NCBI GenBank assembly: GCA_934512135.1
Contig: CAKSWT010000023.1
Span: 1 to 28,827 of the forward strand
DNA length: 28,827 bases
Direction of reading: 5' to 3'
Source of the DNA: an uncultured Oscillospiraceae bacterium
GTDB lineage: Bacteria; Bacillota; Clostridia; Oscillospirales; Oscillospiraceae
Shown here: positions 1 through 6,775 of the stretch, in pieces
How the letters are laid out: every line of letters starts with the position of its first letter
How positions within the stretch are numbered: position 1 is the first letter of the stretch
Notes under the pieces: generated by a model
Told to the model about the DNA's origin: nothing
Seen by the model: only the letters and a program-made list of their open reading frames with translations
Databases searched by the model: none
Position numbers and translations under genes: made by a program

Positions 1-238
1 GATTTGTGGGGATTCCAAAGGGCCCTCCCTTTGGCGCATCTTTCTCCATACTTTCTGTGCGAGCAGAAAGTATGGCCGTCGGAGACACGTCGTCGCAAAG
101 TCCGCTTTGCCTCGGGCTTCCGCTGGTCGCCCTCGACCCGCTTCCTTGCTCCTCCTTTCCCCAGCAAACCCGCTTCGCTGGGCTTTGCCGGGGTCCCCGC
201 TGGGCAGCGAAAACAGCCGCTGGGCAGCGGAAAAGCCC
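1..238 (+). repeat. Core repeat copy 1 (right end only) with second repeat R2 and hairpin modules
   Basis: The window opens inside a core repeat; only its right end is seen. It contains the CCAAAGGG/CCCTTTGG stem (about 14-34) and the type-c terminal hairpin at 46-75 (CCATACTTTCTG, 6-nt loop, CAGAAAGTATGG). A junction CCGTCGGAGACACGTC follows at 76-91. R2 lies at 92-198 and contains a GCAAAG/CTTTGC stem and a long interrupted CCCC-GCAAA-CC ... GG-TTTGC-GGGG stem. Two CGCTGGGCAGCG modules follow and stop directly against the stop codon of the Gp15 gene at 239. No gene is supported here. Confidence 0.85.
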
Positions 239-790
239 TTAGGCCTTGCCGCTGCCCCCCAGCTCCGTCAGCCGCCGGAGATGCTCCTGAAGGCTCCCCT
301 CTCCGGGCCGGGGAATCTCATAGACCTGGCGGCACCGGAGAATTTCTCCCCGTCCTGCGGCGTCCAGGCCCTCCAGGGAGGCGGTGCGGTAGGCCACCCG
401 CTGGGAGAAGCTGTGGGTAATCAGCCCCTCCAGCAGAGAAAGAAACCGCCACCAGTGGAGCCGGGTCCGGGCCAGGTCCAGGCCGTAGCACCGGTAAAAC
501 TGGGCGTAAATGGGCCCTGCGTCCAGCAGCAGATCATAGGGCACCGGGCCGGAATCCTCCTCTGCCGGCGGGCGGCCCATCCGGTAAAAGGCCCCCACGG
601 CTTCCAGGGCTTTTTCCACATGTTTTGGCCGTTTTTCCGGGAACCACAGGGCAAAAAAGGCCGATTCCGTGAGTTTTCCACAGGAAATCAGCCTGGTGTA
701 GGAAATTCCTGTGGAAAAATCGGTGGAAATTGGGTAAATCTCCTGGTCTATCAACACTCCGTTGGGGGGCCGCCACAGGTCCCAGGTCAT
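239..790 (-). CDS. Phage Gp15-family tail assembly protein
   Basis: This 183-residue protein resembles the bacteriophage Gp15 family (Pfam PF06854), which sits between the tail tube/chaperone genes and the tape-measure gene of many Firmicutes siphoviruses and is thought to help tail assembly. The central part, with an acidic PPAEEDSGPVPYDLLLDAGPI stretch followed by an FYRCYGLDLA...LHWWRFLSLLEGL segment, is characteristic: Gp15 proteins typically have a D-rich segment followed by an F..YGIDL...HWW.F..LL pattern. The ATG overlaps the stop of the upstream gene by four bases (ATGA), so the two are probably translationally coupled. The tape-measure gene would be expected next but only repeat DNA lies between here and the window edge. 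Its stop abuts a repeat module. Family assignment is from recalled motif and position. Confidence 0.8.
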   Translation of the reverse strand: MTWDLWRPPNGVLIDQEIYPISTDFSTGISYTRLISCGKLTESAFFALWFPEKRPKHVEKALEAVGAFYRMGRPPAEEDSGPVPYDLLLDAGPIYAQFYRCYGLDLARTRLHWWRFLSLLEGLITHSFSQRVAYRTASLEGLDAAGRGEILRCRQVYEIPRPGEGSLQEHLRRLTELGGSGKA

Positions 791-1101
791 GATTTCCCCA
801 GGGCCTCCAGCTTCTCCCCCTGGGCCTCCCGAAGGGCCCGCAGGGTATAGCCCAAAAGCTCCACCAGCCCCAGCCGGTCCACCGGCTCCCCCTGGGCCAG
901 CAGCTTCTCTCCCGTCTCCTGGCCGAAGAACCGGAGGAAATTCTCCCGGTCCTCCTCCAGGGTGTGGGGGGCGTCATAGTGGGCCACCGCCTCCTGGAGC
1001 TTCTCCTCCAGGGCGTCTCCCAGGTAGAAGGTCACCTCCACCGGGTGGTCCGGGAAGTACCGCAGAGTCACCGCCCGGTCAATAAAGGTAAACATATCCA
1101 T
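787..1101 (-). CDS. Tail assembly chaperone-like protein
   Basis: This small, acidic, helical protein of 104 residues sits between the tail tube gene and Gp15, where lambda-gpG-like tail chaperones are encoded. Its start ATG is preceded by AGGAGGG with good spacing, and its end overlaps the Gp15 gene by ATGA. The first 30 residues (FTFIDRAVTLRYFPDHPVEV) look like a beta-rich start, followed by helices. Many such pairs make a longer product by -1 frameshifting. The Gp15 frame is indeed -1 here, but the GGGGAAAT run before the stop is not a canonical slippery heptamer in the reading frame, so I do not claim frameshifting. Function is inferred from position, not from a recognised domain. Confidence 0.65.
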   Translation of the reverse strand: MDMFTFIDRAVTLRYFPDHPVEVTFYLGDALEEKLQEAVAHYDAPHTLEEDRENFLRFFGQETGEKLLAQGEPVDRLGLVELLGYTLRALREAQGEKLEALGKS

Positions 1102-1112
1102 ATTGGCCCTCC

Positions 1113-1604
1113 TTAGGCGTAGGTGTAGGCAGAGGGACGGCCGCTGGACTTCAGCTCCACCTCAAACTCCCCGGGAGCCGAGGCGGCGCCGCCGCCGTCG
1201 TTTTTCACCAAAATGGTCATCAGTCCCTGCTCTCCGGTTTTGGTGCCGCTGTGGAAGTAGACGTACTTCCGCTGTACCGCGGCGCCGGTGCCGAATTTGA
1301 TCTCCGGCTTGCAGCAGAAGTCCTGGAAGGTGTCGGAGATGTACCGGGCGCCGGAAATGGAGAAGGTCCGCTGGGCGGCGGTTTTCATGGTGCTGTCCCC
1401 CTCCAAAACGTAGCTCCGATCCTCGCTTTTGGGGTTCAGGGCCGCCCCCACGTCCTCAATGTGGACCCCCACAAAGGCGTAGTCCCCCGGGGTGGCGGCG
1501 TCGCCCTCCTGGGTGCAGTCCACCGCCAGCACCATGTCCCGGCCGGTGTATTCCCCGGTGGCCTCGGCGGCGGCCAGGGTGGTCATGTAGTCTTTGAGTG
1601 TCAT
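1113..1604 (-). CDS. Phage major tail tube protein
   Basis: This 163-residue protein forms the hexameric tube of a long-tailed phage by family expectation. The sequence is beta-rich and ends in an ELKSSGRPSAYTYA tail. It sits after the minor capsid genes and before the chaperone/Gp15 pair, the standard siphovirus position. I chose the ATG at 1604 because AAAGGAGG lies eleven bases upstream; the open frame extends further into repeat DNA, which is not coding. A compact ~490-base gene with strong ribosome site, intact over its whole length. The alternative is another tail shaft protein; the domain call rests on size, composition and synteny. Confidence 0.75.
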   Translation of the reverse strand: MTLKDYMTTLAAAEATGEYTGRDMVLAVDCTQEGDAATPGDYAFVGVHIEDVGAALNPKSEDRSYVLEGDSTMKTAAQRTFSISGARYISDTFQDFCCKPEIKFGTGAAVQRKYVYFHSGTKTGEQGLMTILVKNDGGGAASAPGEFEVELKSSGRPSAYTYA

Positions 1605-1667
1605 AGATGATCCTCCTTTGTCGGTTGCGGCCTGGGGCCGCTGGGTGGATGGTTGGTTGTCCCGCTG

Positions 1668-2240
1668 GGCCATACTTTCCGCTGCGTAGCGGAAGGCGTT
1701 TTCCGCTGCGTAGCGGAGGACGTGTCTCCGACGGCCATACTTTCTGCTCGCACAGAAAGTATGGAGAAAGATGCGCCAAAGGGAGAGCCCTTTGGAATCC
1801 CCCCAAATCTGGAGTGCACCTTTCTGTGGTTTTTCTCCTCAGGGCAGTGCTTTCCCGTGGCCGTCAAAAAACCTCCTGTTTTTTGCGGCCCGCTGATTGT
1901 GCGATGCACTTCTTGTCCGATCTCTAGGGGGCTCCTACCGTCGGACAATGGAAGTACAGCCTACAGCGTTCGCCGCTGGGAGCAGAGCGAACCAGACGGC
2001 GGCGGGGTTGCACTGCCAAAGGAGCGCACCACAGGACGGGGCAGCTGTCCTTTGTGGGTTTACAAAGGGCCGTGCCCTTTGTTGGCTCTTTCCCCTATTT
2101 CTGTCCACACAGAAATAGGGCCCCCGGAGGGCGTCCTCCCTCACGCTGAGGGAAATATGCCGTCGGAGACACGTCCTCTGCTACGCAGCAGAAAAATTGG
2201 CCCCCGGAGGGCGTCCTCCGCTACGCAGCGGAAAAGCCCC
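1668..2240 (-). repeat. Core repeat copy 2 (reverse) with flanking modules
   Basis: The core spans 1735-2120 (386 nt), reversed. It begins with the type-c hairpin (CCATACTTTCTG...CAGAAAGTATGG) and ends with a type-a hairpin at 2093-2120. That end hairpin reads CCCTATTTCTGT-N4-ACAGAAATAGGG, whereas other copies have CCCCATTTCTGT-N4-ACAGAAATGGGG: the C-G pair has become T-A on both arms, a compensatory change. Type-II central hairpin. Left modules are two CCGCTGCGTAGCGG hairpins; right modules include CCCTCACGCTGAGGG, CTGCTACGCAGCAG and CCGCTACGCAGCGG. The array ends just before the stop codon of the gene at 2241. Confidence 0.9.
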
Positions 2241-2624
2241 TCACTGCGGGTGGGTAAAATACTCCAGCGTCAAGGTCAGGCGGTCCGCCTGGAGCCCTCC
2301 CTGCTCCACCTCCACAGGCAGAGCCCGGCCGGTGATTTCCAAAGACAGGGCTCTGGCCCCGGGGCCCAGGTCCGGCAGAGGCAAGGACAGGGCCTCCAGG
2401 GTCTGGAGCTGGGCCCGTCGCCGGTCCTCCTGGCCCCAGCCCTGGCGGAGATAGAGGGAAAAGGAGCAGATTCGCCGGGCGGTGCCGCCTAAATACCGGG
2501 TCTCCCGGGCGCCCGGGTCCTGGCGAAGGAGCATATCCCCGGGCTCCGGCCCCAGATCCTCCAAGGCAGGGGCCGTCCCCAGGGCAGCCTCTACGCTGGC
2601 CCCTACGGCTTCCAATACGGTCAT
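2241..2624 (-). CDS. Phage minor capsid / tail-terminator-like protein
   Basis: This 127-residue protein occupies the slot of the Minor_capsid_3-type (PF12691) proteins that come just before the tail tube in A118-like phages. These act at the head-tail joint or as tail terminators. The segment RRICSFSLYLRQGWGQEDRR and the final LTLEYF strand resemble that family as I recall it. The ATG is preceded by GGGAGGTG and overlaps the stop of the upstream gene by four bases. The stop is followed immediately by repeat modules. Assignment depends on position plus a loose motif match, so the exact role (terminator or connector) is open. Confidence 0.65.
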   Translation of the reverse strand: MTVLEAVGASVEAALGTAPALEDLGPEPGDMLLRQDPGARETRYLGGTARRICSFSLYLRQGWGQEDRRRAQLQTLEALSLPLPDLGPGARALSLEITGRALPVEVEQGGLQADRLTLTLEYFTHPQ

Positions 2625-2950
2625 CGAACTTCACCTCCCACATAGGCGGCCAGCTGGCTTAGCAGCTCCCCGCCCTGAGCCTCCAGCATCCGCCGGTGCC
2701 AGTGATCTCCCCGAAGGGGGTCCCGGTGGCGATAGGGCCGGTAGAACTGGGGGGCGGCGTAGGGCTGGGGATAGATCACCGTGGCCCCTCCGGGTCCCAG
2801 ATAGCCGGTATTTTTCAGCAGCCCCGTTCGATAGGGCACATAGGCGTCGCATCGGGCAAGCACCTGGCGGCCCAAATAGGCCAGCGCCTCTCCCCCGGGC
2901 CCCAGCCCCCGGCGCCGGGCAATGTCGGGAATGTTGACGGTGATGGTCAT
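2621..2950 (-). CDS. Phage minor capsid protein (Minor_capsid_2-like)
   Basis: This 109-residue protein resembles the Minor_capsid_2 family (PF11114), small head-tail interface proteins. The diagnostic part is the central VPYRTGLLKNTG...GATVIYPQPYAAPQFY run. Family members share a VP..TG.L..S/N pattern followed by a Y..PYA..QYY pattern, then a basic PHHW/DHWHRRM-like helix, here GDHWHRRMLEA. The open frame runs back to 4000 through a repeat, but the ATG at 2950 has GGGAGGTG upstream and overlaps the previous stop by four bases, so I start there. It forms a tightly coupled block with its two neighbours. Confidence 0.8.
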   Translation of the reverse strand: MTITVNIPDIARRRGLGPGGEALAYLGRQVLARCDAYVPYRTGLLKNTGYLGPGGATVIYPQPYAAPQFYRPYRHRDPLRGDHWHRRMLEAQGGELLSQLAAYVGGEVR

Positions 2951-3264
2951 CGGCTTGTCACCTCCCAGTGGTCTAAGGTGCTCCCCTGGCGGTGTACCGT
3001 CAGGGTCTGGATGATCTCCATGGACCGGGACAGGGCCTTGAGGGGCCTGCCGTCGGGCTCCGGTCCCTGGCCGGGATAGATGCCGTCTCCCGGGGCAAGC
3101 TCCAGGTCCTCCTGCCAGGGAATCAGCACCTGGGAAACTCCGCCGTCCTCCCGAAGGTACCCTCCAGAGGGGTCGGCGCTGTGGACCCACCGGGCGTAGG
3201 GCACCGTCAGCTCCCGGCGGCGCACTCCGTCGGCGGTGGGGTGATAGAGCGTGATGATGGGCAA
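2947..3264 (-). CDS. Phage neck / minor structural protein, unassigned family
   Basis: This 105-residue protein lies where A118-like phages encode Minor_capsid_1, but I do not recognise the family with certainty. A WVHSADPSGGYLREDGG-like segment and a later IYPGQGPEPDG loop suggest a small beta-rich adaptor, reminiscent of DUF6751-type head-closure proteins. The start is TTG at 3264, chosen because AAAGGAG lies seven bases upstream. The end overlaps the next gene by ATGA. It is separated from the upstream gene by a module-only repeat site. Structural role at the neck is inferred from its neighbours. Confidence 0.6.
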   Translation of the reverse strand: MPIITLYHPTADGVRRRELTVPYARWVHSADPSGGYLREDGGVSQVLIPWQEDLELAPGDGIYPGQGPEPDGRPLKALSRSMEIIQTLTVHRQGSTLDHWEVTSR

Positions 3265-3294
3265 GGTGTTTCTCCTTTCTTGTTGCAGGTGGGG

Positions 3295-3357
3295 TTCCGC
3301 TGCATAGCGGAGGACGTTTTCCGCTGCGTAGCGGGAAATGGGGTCCCCCCTGGGGGC
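3295..3357. repeat. Solo hairpin-module site without a core
   Basis: Two tandem modules, TTCCGCTGCATAGCGG and TTTTCCGCTGCGTAGCGG, joined by AGGACG, fill the space between two neck genes, followed by CCCCCCTGGGGG next to the stop codon at 3358. There is no core element. This shows that the modules can exist alone. Confidence 0.75.
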
Positions 3358-3702
3358 TCACACCCCTCTGGCCAGCAGGCCGGTTTCTCCCAAATACTGA
3401 CGCAGAACCGTCAACAGATTTTTCTCCCGGCTGCGGCCGGTGTCCCGATAGCTCCGGGACCACTGGCCCAAGGTCTCCGACTGGAGGGCCGGATTTTCTC
3501 CGGAGGCCAGGTACTCCACCATGTGGCGGAAGCACTGGAAGATCAGCTCCGCAGTGGGGCCGGTGTCCTCCGCCTCCCGGATCCGGCCTCGGCTCTGGTG
3601 GAGCATCATGGCCCAGACCTGATCGGCGCAGTGGTTTAGCACCTCCCCGGTGAGGGTGCCGCCGGATCGGCGATAGGCGGTGAGTAGGGTTTCTATGGTC
3701 AT
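3358..3702 (-). CDS. Phage head-tail connector-like protein
   Basis: This 114-residue, mostly helical protein directly follows the major capsid gene, where head completion or connector proteins (gp6/gp7-like) are encoded. I do not recognise a domain. The start ATG at 3702 has AGAAAGGAG upstream; the open frame extends upstream only through repeat DNA. Its sequence (CADQVWAMMLHQ, ELIFQCFRHMVEYLASGENP) is consistent with helical packing as in gp6-like connectors. It is bounded on both sides by repeat sites (3295-3357 and 3719-4200), which separate it from genes it should be co-transcribed with. Name is positional. Confidence 0.6.
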   Translation of the reverse strand: MTIETLLTAYRRSGGTLTGEVLNHCADQVWAMMLHQSRGRIREAEDTGPTAELIFQCFRHMVEYLASGENPALQSETLGQWSRSYRDTGRSREKNLLTVLRQYLGETGLLARGV

Positions 3703-3718
3703 GGAATTCTCCTTTCTG

Positions 3719-4200
3719 TTCCGCTGCCCAGCGGAGGACGCTTTCCGCTGCCCAGCGGAAGGGGCGCTCCGCTGGGCCCCATTTCTGTGTGGACAGAAAT
3801 GGGGGAAAGAGCCAACAAAGGGCACGGCCCTTTGTAAACCCACAAAGGACGGCTGCGACCTTCTGTGGTGCGCTCCTTTGGTGGTGCATCCCCGCCGCCG
3901 TCTGGTTCGCTCTGCTCCCAGCGGCGAACGCTGTAGGCTGTACTTCCATTGTCCGACCTTGGAAGTCTCCTAGAGATCGGACAAGAAAACCGCCGCACAA
4001 ACAGCGGACCGAAAAAACCAGTAGGGTTTTTTACGGTCTCGGAGAAGCACTGCTTGACGTAGAAAACCACAGAAGCAGGCACCCCAGATTTGTGGGGATT
4101 CCAAAGGGTTCCCCCTTTGGTGACTCTTTGCCCCACCTTTCTGGTCAGTCAGAAAGGTGGGCCGTCGGAGACACGTCCCCCTCACGCTGAGGGGAAAAAA
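3719..4200 (+). repeat. Core repeat copy 4 (forward) with modules
   Basis: Core 3777-4161 (385 nt). The type-a hairpin at 3777-3804 is followed by the AAAGGGC/GCCCTTT stem. A type-I central hairpin lies at 4007-4038 (GACCG/CGGTC around A6 and T6 tracts). The type-b hairpin CCCACCTTTCTG/CAGAAAGGTGGG is at 4132-4161. Two CCGCTGCCCAGCGG modules precede it, starting right behind the ribosome site of the gene at 3702, and CCCTCACGCTGAGGG follows. It lies opposite in sense to the phage genes. Confidence 0.9.
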
Positions 4201-4204
4201 TCAC

Positions 4205-5065
4205 TTACGCATGGCGATGCACATAGCAGAGCTTAGGCTCACGGACCCGGAAGCCGGAGTTCATCTCCACCTGAGCCCGGGACCCCACAAAGCTCTCGCT
4301 GTCCACCAGCCGGGCGGTTTCGAAGTTGGTCACCGCAGACAGGGCGCTGTGGTGATACACCACAAAGTCCACCTTGGAGAAGTCCACGGTCTGGAGGGTG
4401 TCGGTGTGGTCAAAATACTTGGCGGAGCCCTGGGCCATGGCGCCGGCCTCCACCCAGGTCATGCCCAAAAACTGGCCCACGTTGCCGGTGGCAGCCATGG
4501 CGTCGTTGGTCACCGGCATAAACTCGCTGCCGGCGGCCTTGAGCACCAGGGCGTAGAAGGCGGGGGAGCAGAGCACCACGTCGGCGGTGCCTCCCTGGGC
4601 CACGATTTCCGTGCGGACGTCAATGACCATGTCCTTGGCGGTGGACACCGTGGGAATGTCCGTATCCGCAGACTGGCTGGCCTCCTTCACCAGGCAGGCG
4701 ATGCCGCTGGACTGCCAGCCGGCCTGAACCTCGTGCTGCGCCGCCGCCAGGCTCTCGTCCCGGAGATCGGCGCTGACGGAGGCGGCCTGGACCCCGTAGA
4801 TTTTCCGGGACCGCTGGAAATTGTTGTTCAGCCGAATCAGCAGCAGATCGTCCTCCACCTCCTCGTCGGTGAAGTCCCGGCCGGGCATCCCGGGGGCGAT
4901 GGTGGTGGAGGTGAGCTTGTGGACGTAGACGCCTCCTGCGGGACCGGCGCACTGGCTGTCGTCGCAGGTCACCCCGGGCACCAGCACCGAGGCATAGTAC
5001 AGATTGGCCTCCAGCTTGTCGCTGTAGCGCTCGTCCACGTGCATGGAATTGTAGGTAATGGACAT
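4205..5065 (-). CDS. Phage major capsid protein
   Basis: This 286-residue protein is the main shell subunit. It starts MSITYNSMHVDERYSDKLEA, and has the pattern of small HK97-fold capsid proteins of Firmicutes phages. These features are an N-arm, a VLVPGVTCDDS strand, a long SADLRDESLAAAQHEVQAGW helix and a VVLCSPAFYALVLKAAGSEF segment typical of the P-domain. A late FDHTDTLQTVDFSKVDFVVYHHSALSAV segment resembles the usual D-HHPSA-type C-terminal strand. The ATG is preceded by AGAAAGGAG. It follows the scaffold gene, as expected. Core repeats sit on both sides. I see no frameshift, so the gene appears still under selection. Confidence 0.88.
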   Translation of the reverse strand: MSITYNSMHVDERYSDKLEANLYYASVLVPGVTCDDSQCAGPAGGVYVHKLTSTTIAPGMPGRDFTDEEVEDDLLLIRLNNNFQRSRKIYGVQAASVSADLRDESLAAAQHEVQAGWQSSGIACLVKEASQSADTDIPTVSTAKDMVIDVRTEIVAQGGTADVVLCSPAFYALVLKAAGSEFMPVTNDAMAATGNVGQFLGMTWVEAGAMAQGSAKYFDHTDTLQTVDFSKVDFVVYHHSALSAVTNFETARLVDSESFVGSRAQVEMNSGFRVREPKLCYVHRHA

Positions 5066-5106
5066 AGGTTCTCCTTTCTCAGTGGGTGGATGTTCTTACA
5101 AGTTTG

Positions 5107-5610
5107 GTTTCCCCTCAGCGTGAGGGGGGACGGCCTCCGGCGGCATATTTTCCCGCTGCCCAGCGGAATGGGGCCTCCGGCGGCCCCATTTCTGTGTGGA
5201 CAGAAATGGGGGAAAGAGCCAACAAAGGGCACGGCCCTTTGTAAACCCACAAAGGACAGCTGCTTCTTTCTGTGGTGCGCTCCCTTGGTGGTGCTTACCC
5301 GCCGCCGTCCGGTTCGCTCTGCTCCCAGCGGCGAACGCTGTAGGCTGTACTTCCAATGTCCGACCTTGGAAGTCTCCTAGAGATCGGACAAGAAAAGCGC
5401 CGCACAAACAGCGGACCGAAAAAACCAGTAGGGTTTTTTACGGTCTCGGGTAGGCAGCCTCTTGGTGTAAAAAACCACAGAAGCAGGCACCCCAGATTTG
5501 TGGGGATTCCAAAGGGCTCTCCCTTTGGTGACTCTTTGCCCCACCTTTCTGGTCAGTCAGAAAGGTGGGCCGTCGGAGACACGTCCCCCGCTGGGCAGCG
5601 GGAAACAAAT
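5107..5610 (+). repeat. Core repeat copy 5 (forward) with modules
   Basis: Core 5184-5569 (386 nt), type-a left hairpin, type-I central hairpin, type-b right hairpin. Left modules are CCCCTCAGCGTGAGGGG and CCGCTGCCCAGCGG, with GGCCTCCGGC spacers; the right module is CCCGCTGGGCAGCGGG. Here the small stem ACTTCCAA/TTGGAAGT around 5348-5373 is perfect. The longest open frame seen in other copies has an in-frame stop here (TAA after the GACGGCGGCGGG stretch), which argues against a conserved protein. Confidence 0.9.
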
Positions 5611-6099
5611 TTACCGCCTCCGGTACCAGGGATTATTCCGATACCGCCGTTCCACGGCCTCCTCCTCGGCGTTTTGGGGCTGCCCCTCCGCCGCCGCCGC
5701 AAACCGAGGCCGGCCGCCGTTGTCCCGAAAGAGCCAGGGCCGCTCCCGGCGAAGCCCCCTCACCGCCGCCGTCAGGTCCTCCTCCCCGTCCCGTTCCAGC
5801 AGCAGCGCCACCAGCTCCGGGTCCCGGGCCTCACAATTTTCCGCCGCCTGGGCCAGGCGATACCGGCGAAATTCCAGGGCCTGAGCGGCCATTTGTTCCT
5901 CCAGCTGGGCCACTCGAGGGTCCTCCGGGGGAGCCTCCGGGGCAGAATCCGGGGCCCGCTCGGGAGAATGCTCCGCCACCGGAGCCTCCTCAGGGGGCTG
6001 TTCCAAAGGGGAATTCTTGGGCTCCCGGGGCCTGGGCGGGGAGGTGATCTGGTAGGCCAGGGCCTGGAAATCCAGGGCATTGTCTCCATTCCGTTCCAT
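5611..6099 (-). CDS. Phage capsid scaffolding-like protein
   Basis: This 162-residue protein lies between portal and capsid genes and has scaffold-like composition. It has a proline/glutamate-rich disordered first half (PPRPREPKNSPLEQPPEEAP...), then a predicted coiled coil (RVAQLEEQMAAQALEFRRYRLAQAAENCE) and a basic C-terminus ending YRNNPWYRRR. Scaffolding proteins (DUF4355 or GP20-like) guide procapsid assembly and are usually acidic, coiled-coil and basic at the end where they touch the shell. The ATG at 6099 has AAAGGAG upstream; an in-frame TTG lies two codons earlier. No protease domain is visible. The call is from composition and synteny. Confidence 0.75.
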   Translation of the reverse strand: MERNGDNALDFQALAYQITSPPRPREPKNSPLEQPPEEAPVAEHSPERAPDSAPEAPPEDPRVAQLEEQMAAQALEFRRYRLAQAAENCEARDPELVALLLERDGEEDLTAAVRGLRRERPWLFRDNGGRPRFAAAAEGQPQNAEEEAVERRYRNNPWYRRR

Positions 6100-6105
6100 A
6101 GGCAA

Positions 6106-6282
6106 CTCCTTTCGGGGACGAAACCGGGGCCCTGTTGCCAGCGCCCCGTTGTCCTCTTGATTATTTTGGATAATACCATTTTATCAGGGTTTCCCCGGGA
6201 AATCATCCCGGAAATGTTGCAGATTTGTGGCAGAAATGTCCCAGGAAAATCCCATGGCTTCGCCGCCCCCTCCGGGGATATT
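6106..6282. other. Intergenic stretch between scaffold gene and repeat
   Basis: About 180 bases without a gene. I see only a small CCGGGA/TCCCGG inverted repeat near 6196 and an A/T-rich GGATAATACCATTTTATC patch. No convincing promoter pair or open frame was found. A minor head (MuF-like) gene would be expected in this gap in an A118-like phage and is absent. Confidence 0.5.
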
Positions 6283-6767
6283 TTTCCCACTGCGTAGTGG
6301 AGGACGCGCTCCGCTGGGCCCCATTTCTGTGTGGACAGAAATGGGGGAAAGAACCAACAAAGGGCACGGCCCTTTGTAAACCCACAAAGGACGGCTGCTC
6401 CCTCCTGTGGTGCGCTCCTTTGCGTGTGCCTGCCCGCCGCCGTCTGGTTCGCTCTGCTCCCAGCGGCGAACGCTGTAGGCTGTACTTCCATTGTCCGACG
6501 GTAGAAGTCTCCTAGAGATCGGGCCGGGAGACCTCAGCACAATCAGCGGGCCGCAAAAAACAGGAGGTTTTTTGACGGCCTCGGGTAGGGACTCCTTGGT
6601 GTAGAAAACCACAGAAGCAAGCACTCCAGATTTGTGGGGATTCCAAAGGGTTCCCCCTTTGGTGACTCTTTGCCCCACCTTTCTGGTCAGTCAGAAAGGT
6701 GGGCCCCCGGAGGGCGTCCACTGCTACGCAGCAGAAAATATGCCCCCCTCCGGGGCATATTTAGAAA
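6283..6767 (+). repeat. Core repeat copy 6 (forward) with modules
   Basis: Core 6319-6703 (385 nt). It combines a type-II central hairpin (GGCCG/CGGCC) with a type-b right end, a mosaic not seen in copies 4 and 5. The left module is CCACTGCGTAGTGG, a paired variant of CCGCTGCGTAGCGG. The right flank has CCCCCGGAGGG and CTGCTACGCAGCAG, then GCCCCCCTCCGGGGC. It sits between the portal and scaffold genes. Confidence 0.9.
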
Positions 6768-6775
6768 AATTTCAA

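Noticed and set aside
787..800. Programmed -1 frameshift joining tail chaperone and Gp15
   Set aside because: The downstream frame is -1, but GGGGAAAT is not a proper X-XXY-YYZ heptamer in the reading frame, and Gp15 has its own ATG.
1653..2492. Long open frame (279 codons) on the plus strand across a repeat and a phage gene
   Set aside because: It combines core repeat DNA with the antisense of the minor capsid gene, has no ribosome site, and the same frames are broken in other copies.
2621..4000. A 459-codon minus-strand frame through four phage loci
   Set aside because: Only the last 109 codons match a minor capsid protein with its own ribosome site; the rest is out of frame with the real genes or lies in a repeat.
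4007..4038. Central A6/T6 hairpin as an intrinsic terminator
   Set aside because: The T-tract lies within the stem, which has only two G-C pairs at its top; it may still slow transcription but is not a standard terminator.
4157..5380. 407-codon plus-strand frame opposite the major capsid gene
   Set aside because: Shadow of the capsid gene with histidine/glycine-rich translation and no ribosome site.
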